NCBI GenBank assembly: GCA_033961575.1
Contig: CM066730.1
Location: forward strand, 138,473,523-138,537,522
Direction: 5' to 3'
Length of the DNA: 64,000 bases
Source: Aselliscus stoliczkanus
Taxonomy: Eukaryota > Chordata > Mammalia > Chiroptera > Hipposideridae
This document shows, piece after piece, positions 14,001 through 24,840 of the stretch (positions are counted from its first letter, which is position 1; each line of letters starts with the position of its first letter). The notes beneath the pieces were generated by a model. The model did no database searches and had not been told where the DNA came from. It saw nothing but the letters and a program-made list of their open reading frames with translations. The translations under genes and the position numbers were made by a program.

Positions 14001-14245
14001 CTTTTTTTTATGATTTAATTAAATTTATTGGGGTGGCAATGGATAATAAAATTACATAGGTTTCAAGTGTACAATTCTATAATACATCATCTATATATTG
14101 CATTTTGGCTCACCACCCAGAGTCAGCTCTCCTTCCATCACCATATATTTGACCCCCATGGGTTTCTATACTGTATCAGTTGTTAACAATTTTGAATTGT
14201 TTCCCTGCCTCTTGCCTGCTTCTTCCCCTCCCTCACACCCAGTTC
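14001..14245 (-). mobile_element. L1 3' end (antisense)
   Basis: T-rich start, then TTTATTGGGGTGGCAATGG, 'aggtttcaagtgtacaattctataatacatcatc' and 'caccacccagagtcagctctccttccatcacc'. In sense this is the 3' end of a fairly recent L1 lineage seen in bats and relatives. Confidence 0.7.
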
Positions 14246-15000
14246 ATTTATGGAAAGTTCTATCTTTGCTAATATAGGTCTTTGATTTATGTGATGCTGA
14301 ATCTGGAAAATGGGTAGAGAGAACTAGAAAGGCAGAATGAAAGGGAAACTGAGTTGATCTATGGAATAAAGAGTTGAGAAGGAAAGCTAGAAAAGGAAAT
14401 AAAGTCTTGAAGGCTAGAGTTTGAGATAGTGTTGGTGTATTTGCTGGAATACTGCAATCACACGGTGTGTGGTTTGCTGGAATCATAGAGTGTGTGGTTC
14501 TGGAAAAGTCCAATTTAATGAATTAATAAGGGAGGAAAGATTTCTTGAGTAGTGTTGTTGAGAATTGGTCTTCCTTAACGTTCCCAAGAGACATAAGAAA
14601 AAAAAATGTGTGTGTGTGTGTGGGGGGGACGGACGGAGGGGAGTAAGGGAATCTGTCCGTAAGGGAATTTGTCCATAATTATTACTGAGCTATGATTATT
14701 TATAGTCTACTCAGTGTAGCGATGGGGCCACGCAGAGCCCTGGATTGATGAAGGTTACAATGAAATGTTCTCTAAGGGTCCTTTTAATGTTATCCATAAA
14801 CAAAACACCTGAATTGTTCAACTTCTATGGATTCTACAGTAAGATGACAAGCTATGGGGTGACATAGTAGGTCAGTTATAGTCTTAGATCAACCTATAAT
14901 CCACTGTGACTTTTTAGGAAAGTATCTCGCCTGTATGGGTCTCAGTATTTTTGTGTGTAATTGAGGGAAGATAATATTTATTGTTGTTGCTCCTTTTGAA
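14246..15000. other. Gap with short TG/G simple repeat
   Basis: 14607-14640 holds (TG)n passing into a G run and GGAC/GGAG simple sequence. The remainder is unassigned. Confidence 0.4.
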
Positions 15001-15215
15001 GTTGCTTTTACTAGTTTTTGAGCTCTGACTATGTGCCAGACACTCTGTTCTATGCCTATAACTTAACTGCATCCTTACAATAAATCTGTGAATTATGTAT
15101 GATCATTTCCTTTGCGCAAAGTAGACCCAGAAGACATGAGCAACTTGCTCAATGACTCTCACCTCAACTGTGGCAGAGCTGGATTCACAGTGTCCCCTCT
15201 TGCTCCAAATCCAGT
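15001..15215 (-). mobile_element. MIR SINE fragment (antisense)
   Basis: 'tgagctctgactatgtgccagacactctgttc', 'actgcatccttacaataaatctgtg' and 'catgagcaacttgctcaatgactc' fit an antisense MIR. Confidence 0.6.
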
Positions 15216-15890
15216 GCTTTTGCCTTATAACATATGGCATCCCAGCCTGCCTGAAGACCCTAGAATGGAAGACATGAGTAAGCTTTTGTATGGCAGAATG
15301 CTTTGAAATATATACAATGCCATAGAAATATCAAGGGTTTAAAAATATGTTATTAATTACTCATCTGTAAAAGTACTCCTCTGTACTTATTGACATTTCA
15401 TCAGAATGGCCATTTCACAGTTGGGGTGGACGCTGTTTTGCACCATCCAGATCCGCTTTCAATGAAGAACCTGTTATGACCCCAGCTGCAGCTGGGGGGT
15501 GCTGTCAGCAGACAGCCTTCAGAGATCCCTCAACTGCAGAGAGCCACCAGGCCACCCCCCCACCCCCTCCACCCCCCCACCCCCGCCACAGTCACACCCT
15601 CTCCTGGAGCAGCTCACATTCAGAGACTGATGAATGCAGGGGTATGAAGACTTGGTTATGGGGACCTAACTTTGGACAACTGCGAAGGGTCTGAGCTCTT
15701 GGTGGGGTCAGCCAATTTGTTGTGGGGTCTGCATCATGGATTGCCTTCTGGCTCTGTCAGCCCTACTTCTGCCCTCGCCTCCTTCCACAGGTGTTAATTC
15801 CCAGGCACTCCCTAAAAGCGTCCTGTGGGCTAAACACCTTCTGAGTTGGCTTCCTGGAGGCGTCAGTCTGTGACAATGTTGTATTCTAAT
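15216..15890. other. Gap; C-rich simple stretch
   Basis: About 15550-15590 is a C-rich simple stretch (CCACCCCCCCACCCCC type). Nothing else recognised. Confidence 0.35.
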
Positions 15891-16020
15891 TAGTTCTCTA
15901 TGCATCTAAAAGACTCTGCTAAGTTTTATGCTTCTTGAGGGCAGGACACTCATTTTATTCCTTCTTAAATCACCAGTGCTTGGCCTGATATTAAGTCCAG
16001 AAAAGATGCTGATTATACCT
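15891..16020 (+). mobile_element. L2 LINE tail
   Basis: 'tatgcttcttgagggcaggacactc' and 'cttaaatcaccagtgcttggcc' are the common end of L2 copies. Confidence 0.55.
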
Positions 16021-16064
16021 TCAATGAAAAAAGAAATAGACCTGTAAACCTTTAGGATTATAAC

Positions 16065-16300
16065 ATCAGTTAACACTTACATAGTATTTATAATTTGCCA
16101 AATACTCTTTTAAGGTCTTTGAACATAACTCAATGAACTCTCCTAACAATCCTAGGAAGTTATTATTATGATTATTATTATTCCTATTTTACAGATGAAT
16201 AAAGGGAAGTGCCTAATGGCTATAAGTTCTGCCCAGAGCCACACATCTAGTGATGGATCTGTGTTGTAATTGCCGGGAACCTGTCTGTGAGGTTTACTCT
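16065..16300 (-). mobile_element. MIR SINE (antisense)
   Basis: 'acatagtatttataatttgcc', 'aactctcctaacaatcctagg' and CCTATTTTACAGATGAATAA mark an antisense MIR. Confidence 0.65.
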
Positions 16301-16394
16301 TCTAACTGCTTTTCTTCTTGTTTCCTTGTACATGTCAATCTCTCACCCACATATTTATCAGAAAGGGGTAGAATAGAGCTATGTAAGGAGAGTG

Positions 16395-16556
16395 GGAGGG
16401 ACAGCCCTCTTATTCCAGCAGCCCTGAATCATCACAGAATATGTCTGGGGGATGCCTACTCCATGTTCCCAGCCTGCAGGCTTGGCATATTCAGGACGGG
16501 AGGCTGCAACACCCCCCACGTGATTTCAGTGAACAGCAAGGTTTGAGAACCACTGA
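16395..16556 (+). mobile_element. MER5A-like hAT relic
   Basis: Centre and end resemble MER5A: 'gaatcatcacagaatatgtctggggga', then 'gtgatttcagtgaacagcaag' and GTTTGAGAACCACTGATGCA. Confidence 0.5.
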
Positions 16557-17430
16557 TGCAGGTGGCACTTTCAGGCACACAGGAAGCACTTCTAAAAATG
16601 CCAAATGGAGGCCCAGGGATGTGAAGTGATCTGGCAGTGGCCACCGTGGCAGAGAAACAGCCAAGACTCCTTGATTTCAGGGTCCCAGCCCAGGGCTCTT
16701 TGAGCTATGCTTCCTGAGGCTGGGCCAGGAATCTGCCCTGGCAGGGGGAACCACATACCTCACACGTGCATCTAATGATTCCTCAGGAAGTGGAGGCTTC
16801 TGACAAACGCTGCACCGGAAAGGGGAGGGGAGAGCCCTTCAGGAGGAGGTCAGCAGAGCCAGCTTGCTCAAAGCATTGTCCTTTCCTTCCTCCAACAGGA
16901 TGCCAGGAGCCCCACAGAAAAGGGACTCATTTGTCTTCATTCCCAGCACAATAACTTGCTGCTGGCCTTTCTCTCCGGCCTTGTTCAGAGCAACAGGATA
17001 CAGTCTCTGCCAAGAGAGAAGGAAGGAAGGAGGGAGGGAGGGAAAGGACAGGAGCTCAGGATCTCCAGGCCCCCAGCCTGGACTCTGGACCCTGAAAAGA
17101 CCCAGCCCCGTGAGGCTAAGGACCCAACCTAGGCATGTCTAGGCCCAGCTGGGACTGGTAGGAGAAACAGTTTTCAGTTGCAGGGCAATCCTTCATCAGA
17201 TGGAAAGTGAGCAACCGTTAAAAGCTGAGCTATCATTTCTGGGTGGCCTCTGTCCAATTTTGATCTTAATCTAGTCCTCTGTGCACATTTAGAGAAGGAA
17301 AATAAATAGGATCAATGCAGAATGGGACCTTCATTCCATTTTCCTTTGGAGTTAAAAAGAACGATGTATGCTTTGGAGCTTTTTTTTGTAATTCAGATTT
17401 TTCTGGTCTCACTCCAGATCTACAGCATCC

Positions 17431-17435
<5 letters not shown>
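16557..17435. other. Gap, probable unique sequence; GGAAG/GGGA simple stretch
   Basis: 16600-16710 may be an antisense MIR tail ('ggatgtgaagtgatctggcagtgg'). 17022-17047 is a purine-rich GAAGG/GGGA simple repeat. No gene seen. Confidence 0.35.

Positions 17436-17480
<45 letters not shown>
17436..17480. repeat. (TG)22 microsatellite
   Basis: Uninterrupted GT dinucleotides followed by a G run. Confidence 0.95.
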
Positions 17481-17482
<2 letters not shown>

Positions 17483-18295
17483 GGGGGTGGGTAGAATAGG
17501 GATATGATGGGGGCTTAGCCATAGCAACGATGGAGGGCGGGGTGGGTTGAGGAATTGGTATCATGTTACAATCTACCATGGTAGGTATTATCAATATAAT
17601 GAACAATCAATACATTTTAACAAATCCTTATTGGACTCCAAATATATGCCAACCACTGCTAGGGATGAGTAGTATATTGTTAACCCAGAAGTTTACAGTT
17701 TAGTAGATGGCTTAGGCAGGTAATGGATAACCAAGAGTGTTACAATTACCTATACAGCAAGAGTCAGCAGCTGGGAGTCTGAGGGACCCTCATGAAGAGA
17801 CCCCCTCACCCAGTCTAAGCACATAGGGAAGATGAACAGCTTAAAGGGAGTTTAAGATCAACTTCCTGGCCAGGAATGGTTCTAAAAGAAAGTTGCATTT
17901 ATTTTATATTAGCATTCTAGTCTTGCCTCTAAGACTCTTCCGAGGTACAAAACAAGAAATCATCTTAGTCAATTCAAACATGGGCCCTTGATGTGAACTC
18001 TGCTTCCTGTCAAAGAAATCACATCACTTTTTTATAACTAAACTTAGATTTCAGCACAGACATATTTTGGTTCTTAGATATTTCTCTCTCTCTCTCCCCC
18101 TTCCTCTCTCCCCCGTGTTTCCAGTCCAGAGTTGGTAAGCAGAGATAAGATGGTGAAGAGGGCCTGAAGAAATTTCTGTGGTGGGCCCTGGGGTAAGAAG
18201 GTGAAGAAACAGGTTCTTGGCCTTTTCCATGGAGCTCCCAGATGAAAGCAGCAGGCTGGAAGTAAGTCCAGACGGGTTCAACCCCAATCATTAAA
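17481..18295. other. Gap, nothing firmly recognised
   Basis: 17610-17740 resembles a fragment of the same old repeat family noted at 22700 ('ttggactccaaatatatgccaaccactgctaggga'). 18078-18112 is TC-rich. No gene. Confidence 0.35.
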
Positions 18296-18460
18296 ACCTG
18301 GGTTCTGATACTGATGCCAGCACTTGATGTCTGTGTGAACTTGGGCAAATTAATTTCTCTGAGACCCAGTTTCCTTGTCTGCAAAATGAGGCTGCTGATG
18401 ATTGTTCTTGCTCCTGTGCATTATTTTAAAGATTAACTTAGCAAAGCTTTGCACAGTGCA
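18296..18460 (+). mobile_element. MIR SINE (sense)
   Basis: 'ctgtgtgaacttgggcaaatt', 'tctctgagacccagtttcc' and 'ttgtctgcaaaatgagg' are the MIR core in sense. Confidence 0.75.
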
Positions 18461-18929
18461 GAACACTGGAAGCAAGGTGAGCGATTAATAATTCAGCAGG
18501 CTGTGAAAAGGAGGGAGGAGCTACCTTTAGGGAGACTGGGACCCTGACATTCATGTGTAGCCCAAAGTATTGACTGAAAGGAAGACGACTTCCTTATATG
18601 AGCTATTAAGCTCTTCACCCCAAACTCCCACAGCCCTTGACCCAGACTCATCTCTAATAAATAACAGCTCAACCTGGTTCAGGAGAGCAAATTTTCACTC
18701 CCCATGCCGCTGCTGGGATGAAGAGACTCTGGTGGAGCAAGTTTATTGCAACACAAACTAATCATTTCTGTTGCCAAAGTAGGCTTTTGGCAGAGCCCCG
18801 TGAAGAGAGAAAGAGTGAAAAAATTATTCTGAATTGCTGAGACAGCATTGTATTTAGACAATTAAATTTGGAAAAGCAAGACAGTTCCTGTAACTACCTC
18901 CCACACCCCCTACCCCAGGAACAAAAGGT

Positions 18930-19150
18930 TTTGTTGAAAGTATTCATATGGATATTAATACCGACACTTTAATGAGCCCCTCAGTAAACTCATCAGCAGT
19001 AATTACACCAGCCTTGGTGCCACCAGTGGGAAGGTACCAAATTGCACCTCCAAAAATTAGTCACTTGTAAGTTAACCCCGCAGTCACGTCAAGCAGCCTA
19101 CACTTGATGGCTGATTCACAAGGATTCCTTGACATCTCTGTAGTTAAAGG
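18930..19150. other. Unique-looking stretch
   Basis: No repeat family recognised. Balanced composition with AT-rich homeobox-like words (TAATTACA, ATTAATA). It could be conserved noncoding DNA, but one sequence alone cannot show that. Confidence 0.2.
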
Positions 19151-19269
19151 GGCCAGATCACCACGGGTAGTATGCAGAAAGGGAAAAGTTCACATTTGCA
19201 AAAGACCTACGTGCCAGAGAAAGTAGTTTTGAGAAAACCAGGGTCAGAGCTTTATTACTGGGTTAATGA

Positions 19270-19570
19270 TGGCAGCAGTACTAGTACGCTGAGCACTTAC
19301 TAAGTACTTGCTGGATGCCAGGCATGGGCCTGAGCATTGCACCTGCCCAATCTATTGGGTTGTCGGAAAAGTCAGGATGCATTTTTGCAACAACAAAAAA
19401 AACACATAGAAAAAAATATGTCCGACTTTTCCGACAACCCAATAGTTTAATCCTCATCTAAATTCCTGGAGCAGGGCTGTTTCCATGATGCCCATTTTAC
19501 AGATGATAAACTCAGGCTCAGAGAACATAAAGGGCTTGATCCAAAGTTTCAGTGCTAAAATGGCAGGGAT
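19270..19570 (-). mobile_element. MIR SINE (antisense), split by a MITE
   Basis: 'ctgagcacttactaagtacttgctgg' and 'atgccaggcatgggcctgagc' before 19353, and 'tttaatcctcatctaaa', CCATTTTACAGATGATAAAC after 19444, read as one antisense MIR cut by the 88-bp element. Confidence 0.7.
19355..19442. mobile_element. 88-bp mariner-type MITE
   Basis: Perfect 19-bp terminal inverted repeats, TTGGGTTGTCGGAAAAGTC and its complement, enclose a short A-rich centre; the pairing continues imperfectly inward. The element is flanked by TA on both sides (19353-19354, 19443-19444), the Tc1/mariner target. It carries no transposase, so it depends on a source elsewhere. Near-identical ends suggest recent movement. 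The exact family is not known to me. Confidence 0.9.
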
Positions 19571-19910
19571 AGAGATGTGAACCAAGTCTCTAGACGGGAT
19601 TTGAGGTTCACCTATGAAATGGGGATAGATGAAAAAGTTCAGCTTTTTCTGCTCACTGACTAAAGACATTTTAGAGGTTGAATTTTGCCTTGGGTTTGGC
19701 CTTGACCCTCAGTCTGTAAATCCATAGAGGAAAGGCTGTTCTGCCTTCTGAACCTTCCCTACTCCCTCTCTAAATTTTTCCCTCTCAGGCTCAGAGTCCA
19801 CACACAAGACCAGGGTTCAGACTTCTCATCTGCTGCTCTGGCTTCCGTATCTTTGTCCAGTCTTTTCCCTTTGCTTTTTCCTAGCTGATTATTTAAAGAA
19901 ATAACATGGT

Positions 19911-20038
19911 CTCAGGAAGACCAAGAATGAAGGAGAGTAAATAAGAGTGAATGAGAGAGAGAATGAAAGAATGAAAAAGGGCAAATAAGAGTGAGGAAGA
20001 GAGGGTGAAGAAGGGAGAGAGAGAGAGAGAAAAGAGAG
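19911..20038. repeat. GA-rich simple repeat region
   Basis: Degenerate GAGA/GAAT/GGAAGA repeats, ending in an uninterrupted (GA)n run at about 20014-20031. Confidence 0.7.
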
Positions 20039-20044
20039 ATCAGT

Positions 20045-20190
20045 CTTTGAAGTCTCCCAGACTTGGTTTGAATCATTGCTTTTACTATCTGTACAATGTT
20101 GAGTAAAGCTCTCTGACTCAGTTTCCTCATATGTACAATGAGGGTGGGACTACTTATAAGATTGTTGTGAGGATCAAATAAAATAGTGTT
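20045..20190 (+). mobile_element. MIR SINE (sense)
   Basis: 'ttgagtaaagctctctgactcagtttcc' then 'tcatatgtacaatgagggtgg' and 'gattgttgtgaggatcaaat' match MIR. Confidence 0.75.
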
Positions 20191-20232
20191 TATGCATTTC
20201 CTGCCACCCAACAAGCATCAATAACCCAACCA

Positions 20233-20284
20233 CTTCCTTCCTTCCTTCCTTCCTTCCTTCCTTCCTTCCTTCCTTCCTTCCTTC
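20233..20284. repeat. (CTTC)13 tetranucleotide microsatellite
   Basis: Thirteen uninterrupted CTTC units. Confidence 0.95.
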
Positions 20285-20329
20285 GTTTTTTCCCCTGTCC
20301 ATTCCCTCCTTCCTCTCTCCCTCAACAAG

Positions 20330-20545
20330 CATCACCTAAACCCCAGATACAGTCCAGGGCATCTCTACAGACGTTACCAGTTTAGTCCTTGAAACAACTC
20401 ATGAATTATACGGTATTATATTCTCATTTTACAATGAGGGCTAGAGAGAAGACAGTATAAACTAGGATCACCCAGCAAGTGACCGTCCCAGCCAGCATGC
20501 CAATGCAGATCTGTCTTTATCCACTGCACTGCTGGGGAAATAAAG
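20330..20545 (-). mobile_element. MIR SINE fragment (antisense)
   Basis: 'ttaccagtttagtccttgaaacaactc', 'attctcattttacaatgaggg' and 'atcacccagcaagtgacc' fit antisense MIR. Confidence 0.55.
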
Positions 20546-20549
20546 AATA

Positions 20550-20551
<2 letters not shown>

Positions 20552-20605
<54 letters not shown>
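20552..20605. repeat. (TG)27 microsatellite
   Basis: Uninterrupted TG run, then AAGGGGGGG. Confidence 0.95.
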
Positions 20606-20607
<2 letters not shown>

Positions 20608-21475
20608 GGGGGGGGCATCTGCTCTGATGGGCTTTTACAGTCTTCTTTAGAAGTTTCACTGGAGGGCTGCTGAGAAAATGATCCAAATCATGTTAATGAG
20701 CAATTGAGCGGTAGAGTTTCTCTGAGGGAAGGTGGTGAACAAAAACTTCTGGTTGGGGCTGGCAGCCACTAGCTGTGATCATTATCTCAGCTGATACCAC
20801 CAAGGGGCTCTCAGCTCAAGTAATTAACTCAATTGCCTCCTCTCAGGGTGAAGTGGGGCTAATAAAACTTAACCACCTAGCTTATGGGAGAATGATTCTG
20901 TGCTCATTGATGAAGTGTTTTCTGAGACCTTCTGGGGCTGAATGGTGTTATCATACGAGCCAAAGTGAGTACAGGCGGGGCCCAGGGAGGCTCCAGGGCA
21001 CTGAAGGAGACCTTCAAAGCCTTGATGTGGGCTCAACAGAGCTGGATCTGAATCCCAGATCCATCACTAATGAGCTTAGGATGTCCAGCATGGCTCTCCG
21101 GGTTCCTCCTCTATAAAATGGAGTTAATAGAATTTATTTTCCAATAGATGTGTTGGGTGGATATAAAAGAAACGTCTTGATAAAGAATCCTGTACAGTAG
21201 GTACAGTAGATAAAGCACAGTAGGTCCTTATCAAACTTGATGTTCCTTCCCCTAAAGCAGTTCTCTTTGGGGAAAGGGAAGAGGAATGAGAGAGACATGC
21301 TGTCCCCAGACAGACAAACCCATTTACTTCCCCTCTTTAGGAAAATGACAGTTTCCTAACCCAGGCTTGTGTTTTTGAGTAGGCAAATCATTTTTATTGA
21401 TGGTGTTGGTTTAAGTGGTTTTATCTAGTTGGTTTCTTCCTCCTTCCCACTACCTCATTACTATATAAATCTGTT
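20606..21475. other. Gap, mostly unassigned; MIR fragment near 21020-21200
   Basis: 'caacagagctggatctgaatcccagatccatcac' and 'cctctataaaatggagttaatag' suggest a sense MIR near 21020-21240. The rest is not recognised. Confidence 0.4.
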
Positions 21476-21750
21476 TCTTTTTTATCCTTTCTCATCTAGT
21501 CACTCTTTATTGAGCACTTACTGTGCTACATGCTGTGCTAAATGTTTTCCAACAACAATAAAGGAGTTATTTCATTTATTCTCTAACAATCCAGTGGAAT
21601 AAGTACCATTGTAATCCGTATTTTATAGTGAGGAAATCAAAGCACAGAAAAGTAAAGAAATGGGTCCAGGGTCATAGAGTAATAAGAGTCATACGAGGGA
21701 GAGTTGAATCTCAAACACAGGTCTATCTGATTCCAATGTGCTTTTAGCAT
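21476..21750 (-). mobile_element. MIR SINE (antisense)
   Basis: 'ttattgagcacttactgtgctacatgctgtgc', 'ttcatttattctctaacaatcc', 'tattttatagtgaggaaatc' and 'gggtccagggtcatagagtaat' match the antisense MIR order. Confidence 0.65.
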
Positions 21751-21879
21751 GATTGGGGTCAAGAACCCTTTCTTAGATCATCCTGTAAGTGTCCAGTTGG
21801 CTGGGCTGTGGATGCATGAAGCTTTAATTCCTTTCCTTATAAGGAAGCCACTTCCCCTGCTTTTCTTCTCTCCCACTTC

Positions 21880-22110
21880 CCACATATAGGAATGTGGGAC
21901 ATAATGGTGGTGAACAGCTACAACCACGGGATGTGAGCAGCACTCTAGAGTGTGAGCAGGCACCAAGAAAAAAGGAAACTGAGTCCTTGAATGACCTTGA
22001 GGGACGGAGCCACCATCGTCCACTGGACTGCCTTTTTCCTTGTTTAAGCTACTGTATTTGTCTGGGTGAAGCAGCTGAAACAAAGTTCTAACTAGAAACA
22101 TCTAATATTA
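21880..22110 (+). mobile_element. MLT1-like LTR relic
   Basis: Final phrases 'tgtttaagctactgtatttgtctgggtgaagcagctgaa' and 'acaaagttctaactag' resemble the 3' end of MaLR/MLT1 LTRs. Confidence 0.45.
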
Positions 22111-22456
22111 AGTGGCTACGGAGTCATTGGGGGAACTGGAGAAACACGGAGTATAGTGATCTTTCAAAAATGACCCCGAAGTCTTGAGCAATCCAGAGAT
22201 CTTCTATTTCTTTTTTGGCACTTCTATGGAATGGAAGCCGTGGTTCTAAAACACTCCAGCACTACTAGGACTAGGAAAAGCCAAGTTATGCCTGCTACAG
22301 TAAGAACCAACAGAATGGGTCCCCTGTGCCCGGACTCTTGATCCCCACGAATCAAGCAACTCAGCCTTAGGCCCTCCACTGATTGGACTGCAAAAATACC
22401 AAACATCCTCATGACTAATCTTGCCATGGAAGCAGCAGAAGCATTAGAAGCTTGTC

Positions 22457-22508
22457 CCCTCACTTCTTTTTTTTTTTTTTTTTTTGAGGGCAGTGTACCC
22501 TCACTTCT
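22457..22508 (-). mobile_element. Extreme SINE remnant: poly-T plus 10-11 bp of SINE with target duplication
   Basis: Direct repeats CCCTCACTTCT at 22457-22467 and 22498-22508 enclose about 30 bp made only of a T run and GAGGGCAGTGT(A). GAGGGCAGTGT is exactly the antisense 3' end of the short SINEs at 57630 and 57885. It is best read as a SINE insertion truncated to its last ~10 bp plus A tail. Confidence 0.75.
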
Positions 22509-22689
22509 GCCTTCCAGAATGCATGCTCAGGCATCTGATTGGCCAAACCTAAATTACATACAGAGCTTAGCTGCAAGGGAGTCTAGGACATGTACCTTTT
22601 ACCTTTCTAGCCCCTATATTATAGGAATATATGTAAGAAGGGGGATGAGATGAATGTGGGGGTGCTAACCCACTATATCTGGCAAAGTA

Positions 22690-22990
22690 GATTTATTGCA
22701 TCCTGAGGGTATACAGTCATTAAACGGATATTTTCTACTGAGCATTTATTATGTGTCAGGCATTAAATGCTGCAGTCACAGATGACTATAGTCCTTACCC
22801 TCAAAGAGTTCCCCTGTACAATTTACAGCATGGTGTGTGCTAAGTTCTCTGAGGAAAGCGGAGCAGGGATGCTTACATAGGTCTCAGGTATATGTGAGGA
22901 AAGAGGGAGTGCTGGTCAAGGAGGGCTTGGCCAGGTGATGCCCGAGCTTAGTCTGGAAGGAAACATATCTCAGCTTTGTGACTAAGAACT
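22690..22990. mobile_element. Old interspersed repeat, class unresolved
   Basis: 'ctgagcatttattatgtgtcaggca', 'gactatagtccttaccctcaaagagttcccctg' and 'ggaagagg'-like wording recur at 52780-53480 and 62580-63040. This is a widespread old mammalian repeat whose family I cannot name securely. Confidence 0.4.
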
Positions 22991-23119
22991 TGGACTCTGG
23001 GATGACCCTGTGTTGAATCCCACTCTACCACTCACTAACTAAAACCTTGAGTACATTCACTGATAGGCCTGAATGTAAGGCAATGTTTGTCTCCCTTCTT
23101 CCCTTTCCTTCCTCCCAAA

Positions 23120-23490
23120 AAAAAAAAAAAAACCCTTTCTCTGAGAAGTTTGGGCTGCTATAACAAAATTCAACAGACTGGGTAGCTTATATCCATTTGT
23201 CACAGTCCTGGAGGCTGGAAGTCTGACATCAGAGTACCAGCATGGTCAGGAGAGGACCCTTTTCTGGGTCAGACTTCTCTTTGTGTCCTCATGTGTCAGA
23301 AGTAACTAAAAACCTTTATGGGGTCTCTTGTAAAGGTACTAATCCCATTCATAAGAGCGCCACCCTCAGGTCCAAAGCACCTCCCAAAGGCCCTACCTCC
23401 TAATACCACCGCCTTGGGCTCATATATTGGGATTTCAATATATGAGTTTTGGGGCAACACATTTAGACCATATTAGGGAGTGGTTTTATA
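23120..23490 (+). mobile_element. Old placental interspersed repeat, class unresolved
   Basis: After an A17 run at 23117-23133, the sequence follows a common repeat: 'gggctgctataacaaaattc', 'agactgggtagcttata', 'cctggaggctggaagtc', 'ggtactaatcccattcataag', 'cctcccaaaggccctacctcc'. Contains a small inverted repeat at 23419-23446. Confidence 0.55.
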
Positions 23491-23499
23491 TTTAACTCC

Positions 23500-24650
23500 T
23501 TAAAAATCAATGCTCTGTTTTGAACAAAAAGATATAATATTAACTTGAAATAATATCAATTAATTTGATGTGTAATGCCTTTGAGAGTAAAAGGTACTCA
23601 CCCAAGATCACACAACTAGAGACTGATGGAACTAGTACTGAACCTTTCTCCGTCGCCCACCTCTTAGCTCTGATCCTCACCATTCTTGCCTACTGGCTTC
23701 TCCCTGGTGCTCACTCTCTGCACATCAGCTAATTTCTACATTGCACTTCTGATGTTTAGGAGTTTGCCTATCTTGTAGACTTTTGGCTCAACCTGTACCT
23801 TTGGCCTCCCACGGTCTTCAGCAAGAACCCCTTGGCTTTAGACATGTGGCCCTGTGGAGGCCCTTCTCTGATCTGGCCCCTCTTCTGGTTGGAGCTGGAC
23901 TCATATTTGTCTTGAGTCAGACATATGCCAGTCTGAGGGTGTCTTCAGGACAATAGGAGCAGCTAACACTGCAGATCCAGGCTTTCTTCCCCCAGACATG
24001 CCTATAAGCTGGGATGGTCTCATCCGAATGAGCATATAGGGGGCCAAATTCAAATTCTAAACAGCTGAGCTGGTTCACACTTCCATAAGGACTCCATACT
24101 CAATCATAGGTGATTCTCTTCCCTGTCACACAGCAGCCAGCATTTGACTCATTTCAGCACCTGCACAAATGGGAACCAATAACTAAGGGATTCCCAAATA
24201 TTTCCCCTGCCCCTGAGTTTCCAGAGATGCCCTGATATCACTGGGTCTGTTGGTTTTTCTGCCCTCACTCTTTCCTCAATCCACTTTAGGCTTTCTCCTA
24301 AACACTATGATTTGGGGCCAGTTCAGGGCTGGTGGGCCAAGTTCTCAGACTATAGTGCTTTGTCTCACCCAGCAATATCGAGTTATATTGAAGGACTAGA
24401 GTTCACCTTCTGTGTTGCCCTGAGACCTAGAATGCATTCACTTATAAAGTATAGAAAAATAAGCCAAGGTTCTAGGAAGACCACAAGCTGGAGAGGCAAC
24501 CTGAAAACATGGAAAGAGTCCTGGTAGGGGACTCTAATGAGAGAAATTGAAGCCTTAATTCTGAAGCTGACAAGCTGCATGAACTTTTGACAAATGATTC
24601 CCCCTACCCCTCCTGTTTCCTTAGTAGTAAAAATTTGGAAGTTGGCTAGA
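23500..24650. other. Gap, mostly unassigned
   Basis: 23590-23650 may be an antisense MIR tail ('caagatcacacaactagagactgatgg'); 24540-24640 may be MIR-related. No gene recognised. Confidence 0.35.
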
Positions 24651-24654
24651 CTAG

Positions 24655-24840
24655 AGCAAGGCTTTTCAAATGGTAATGTGTATATAAATCACCCTTGGAT
24701 CTGTCAAAATGCAGTTTTTGATTCAGTAAGTCTAGGGTTGATCTGAGAGTCCACATTCTTAACAAGCTCTGGGTGAAGCTCTTGCTGCTGGACCACAGAC
24801 CATAGTTGGAGTAAGGCTCTATTTCAAAAGTTCCCTTCAG
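24655..24840 (+). mobile_element. MER5A-like hAT relic
   Basis: 'aaggcttttcaaatggtaatgtgtatataaatcacc', 'gattcagtaagtctagggttga', 'ctgagagtccacattcttaacaagctc' and 'ctgctggaccacagacc' follow the MER5A order. Confidence 0.65.

Noticed and set aside
20233..20284. CRISPR-like or other patterned array
   Set aside because: It is a plain CTTC microsatellite; no CRISPR arrays occur in this eukaryotic DNA.
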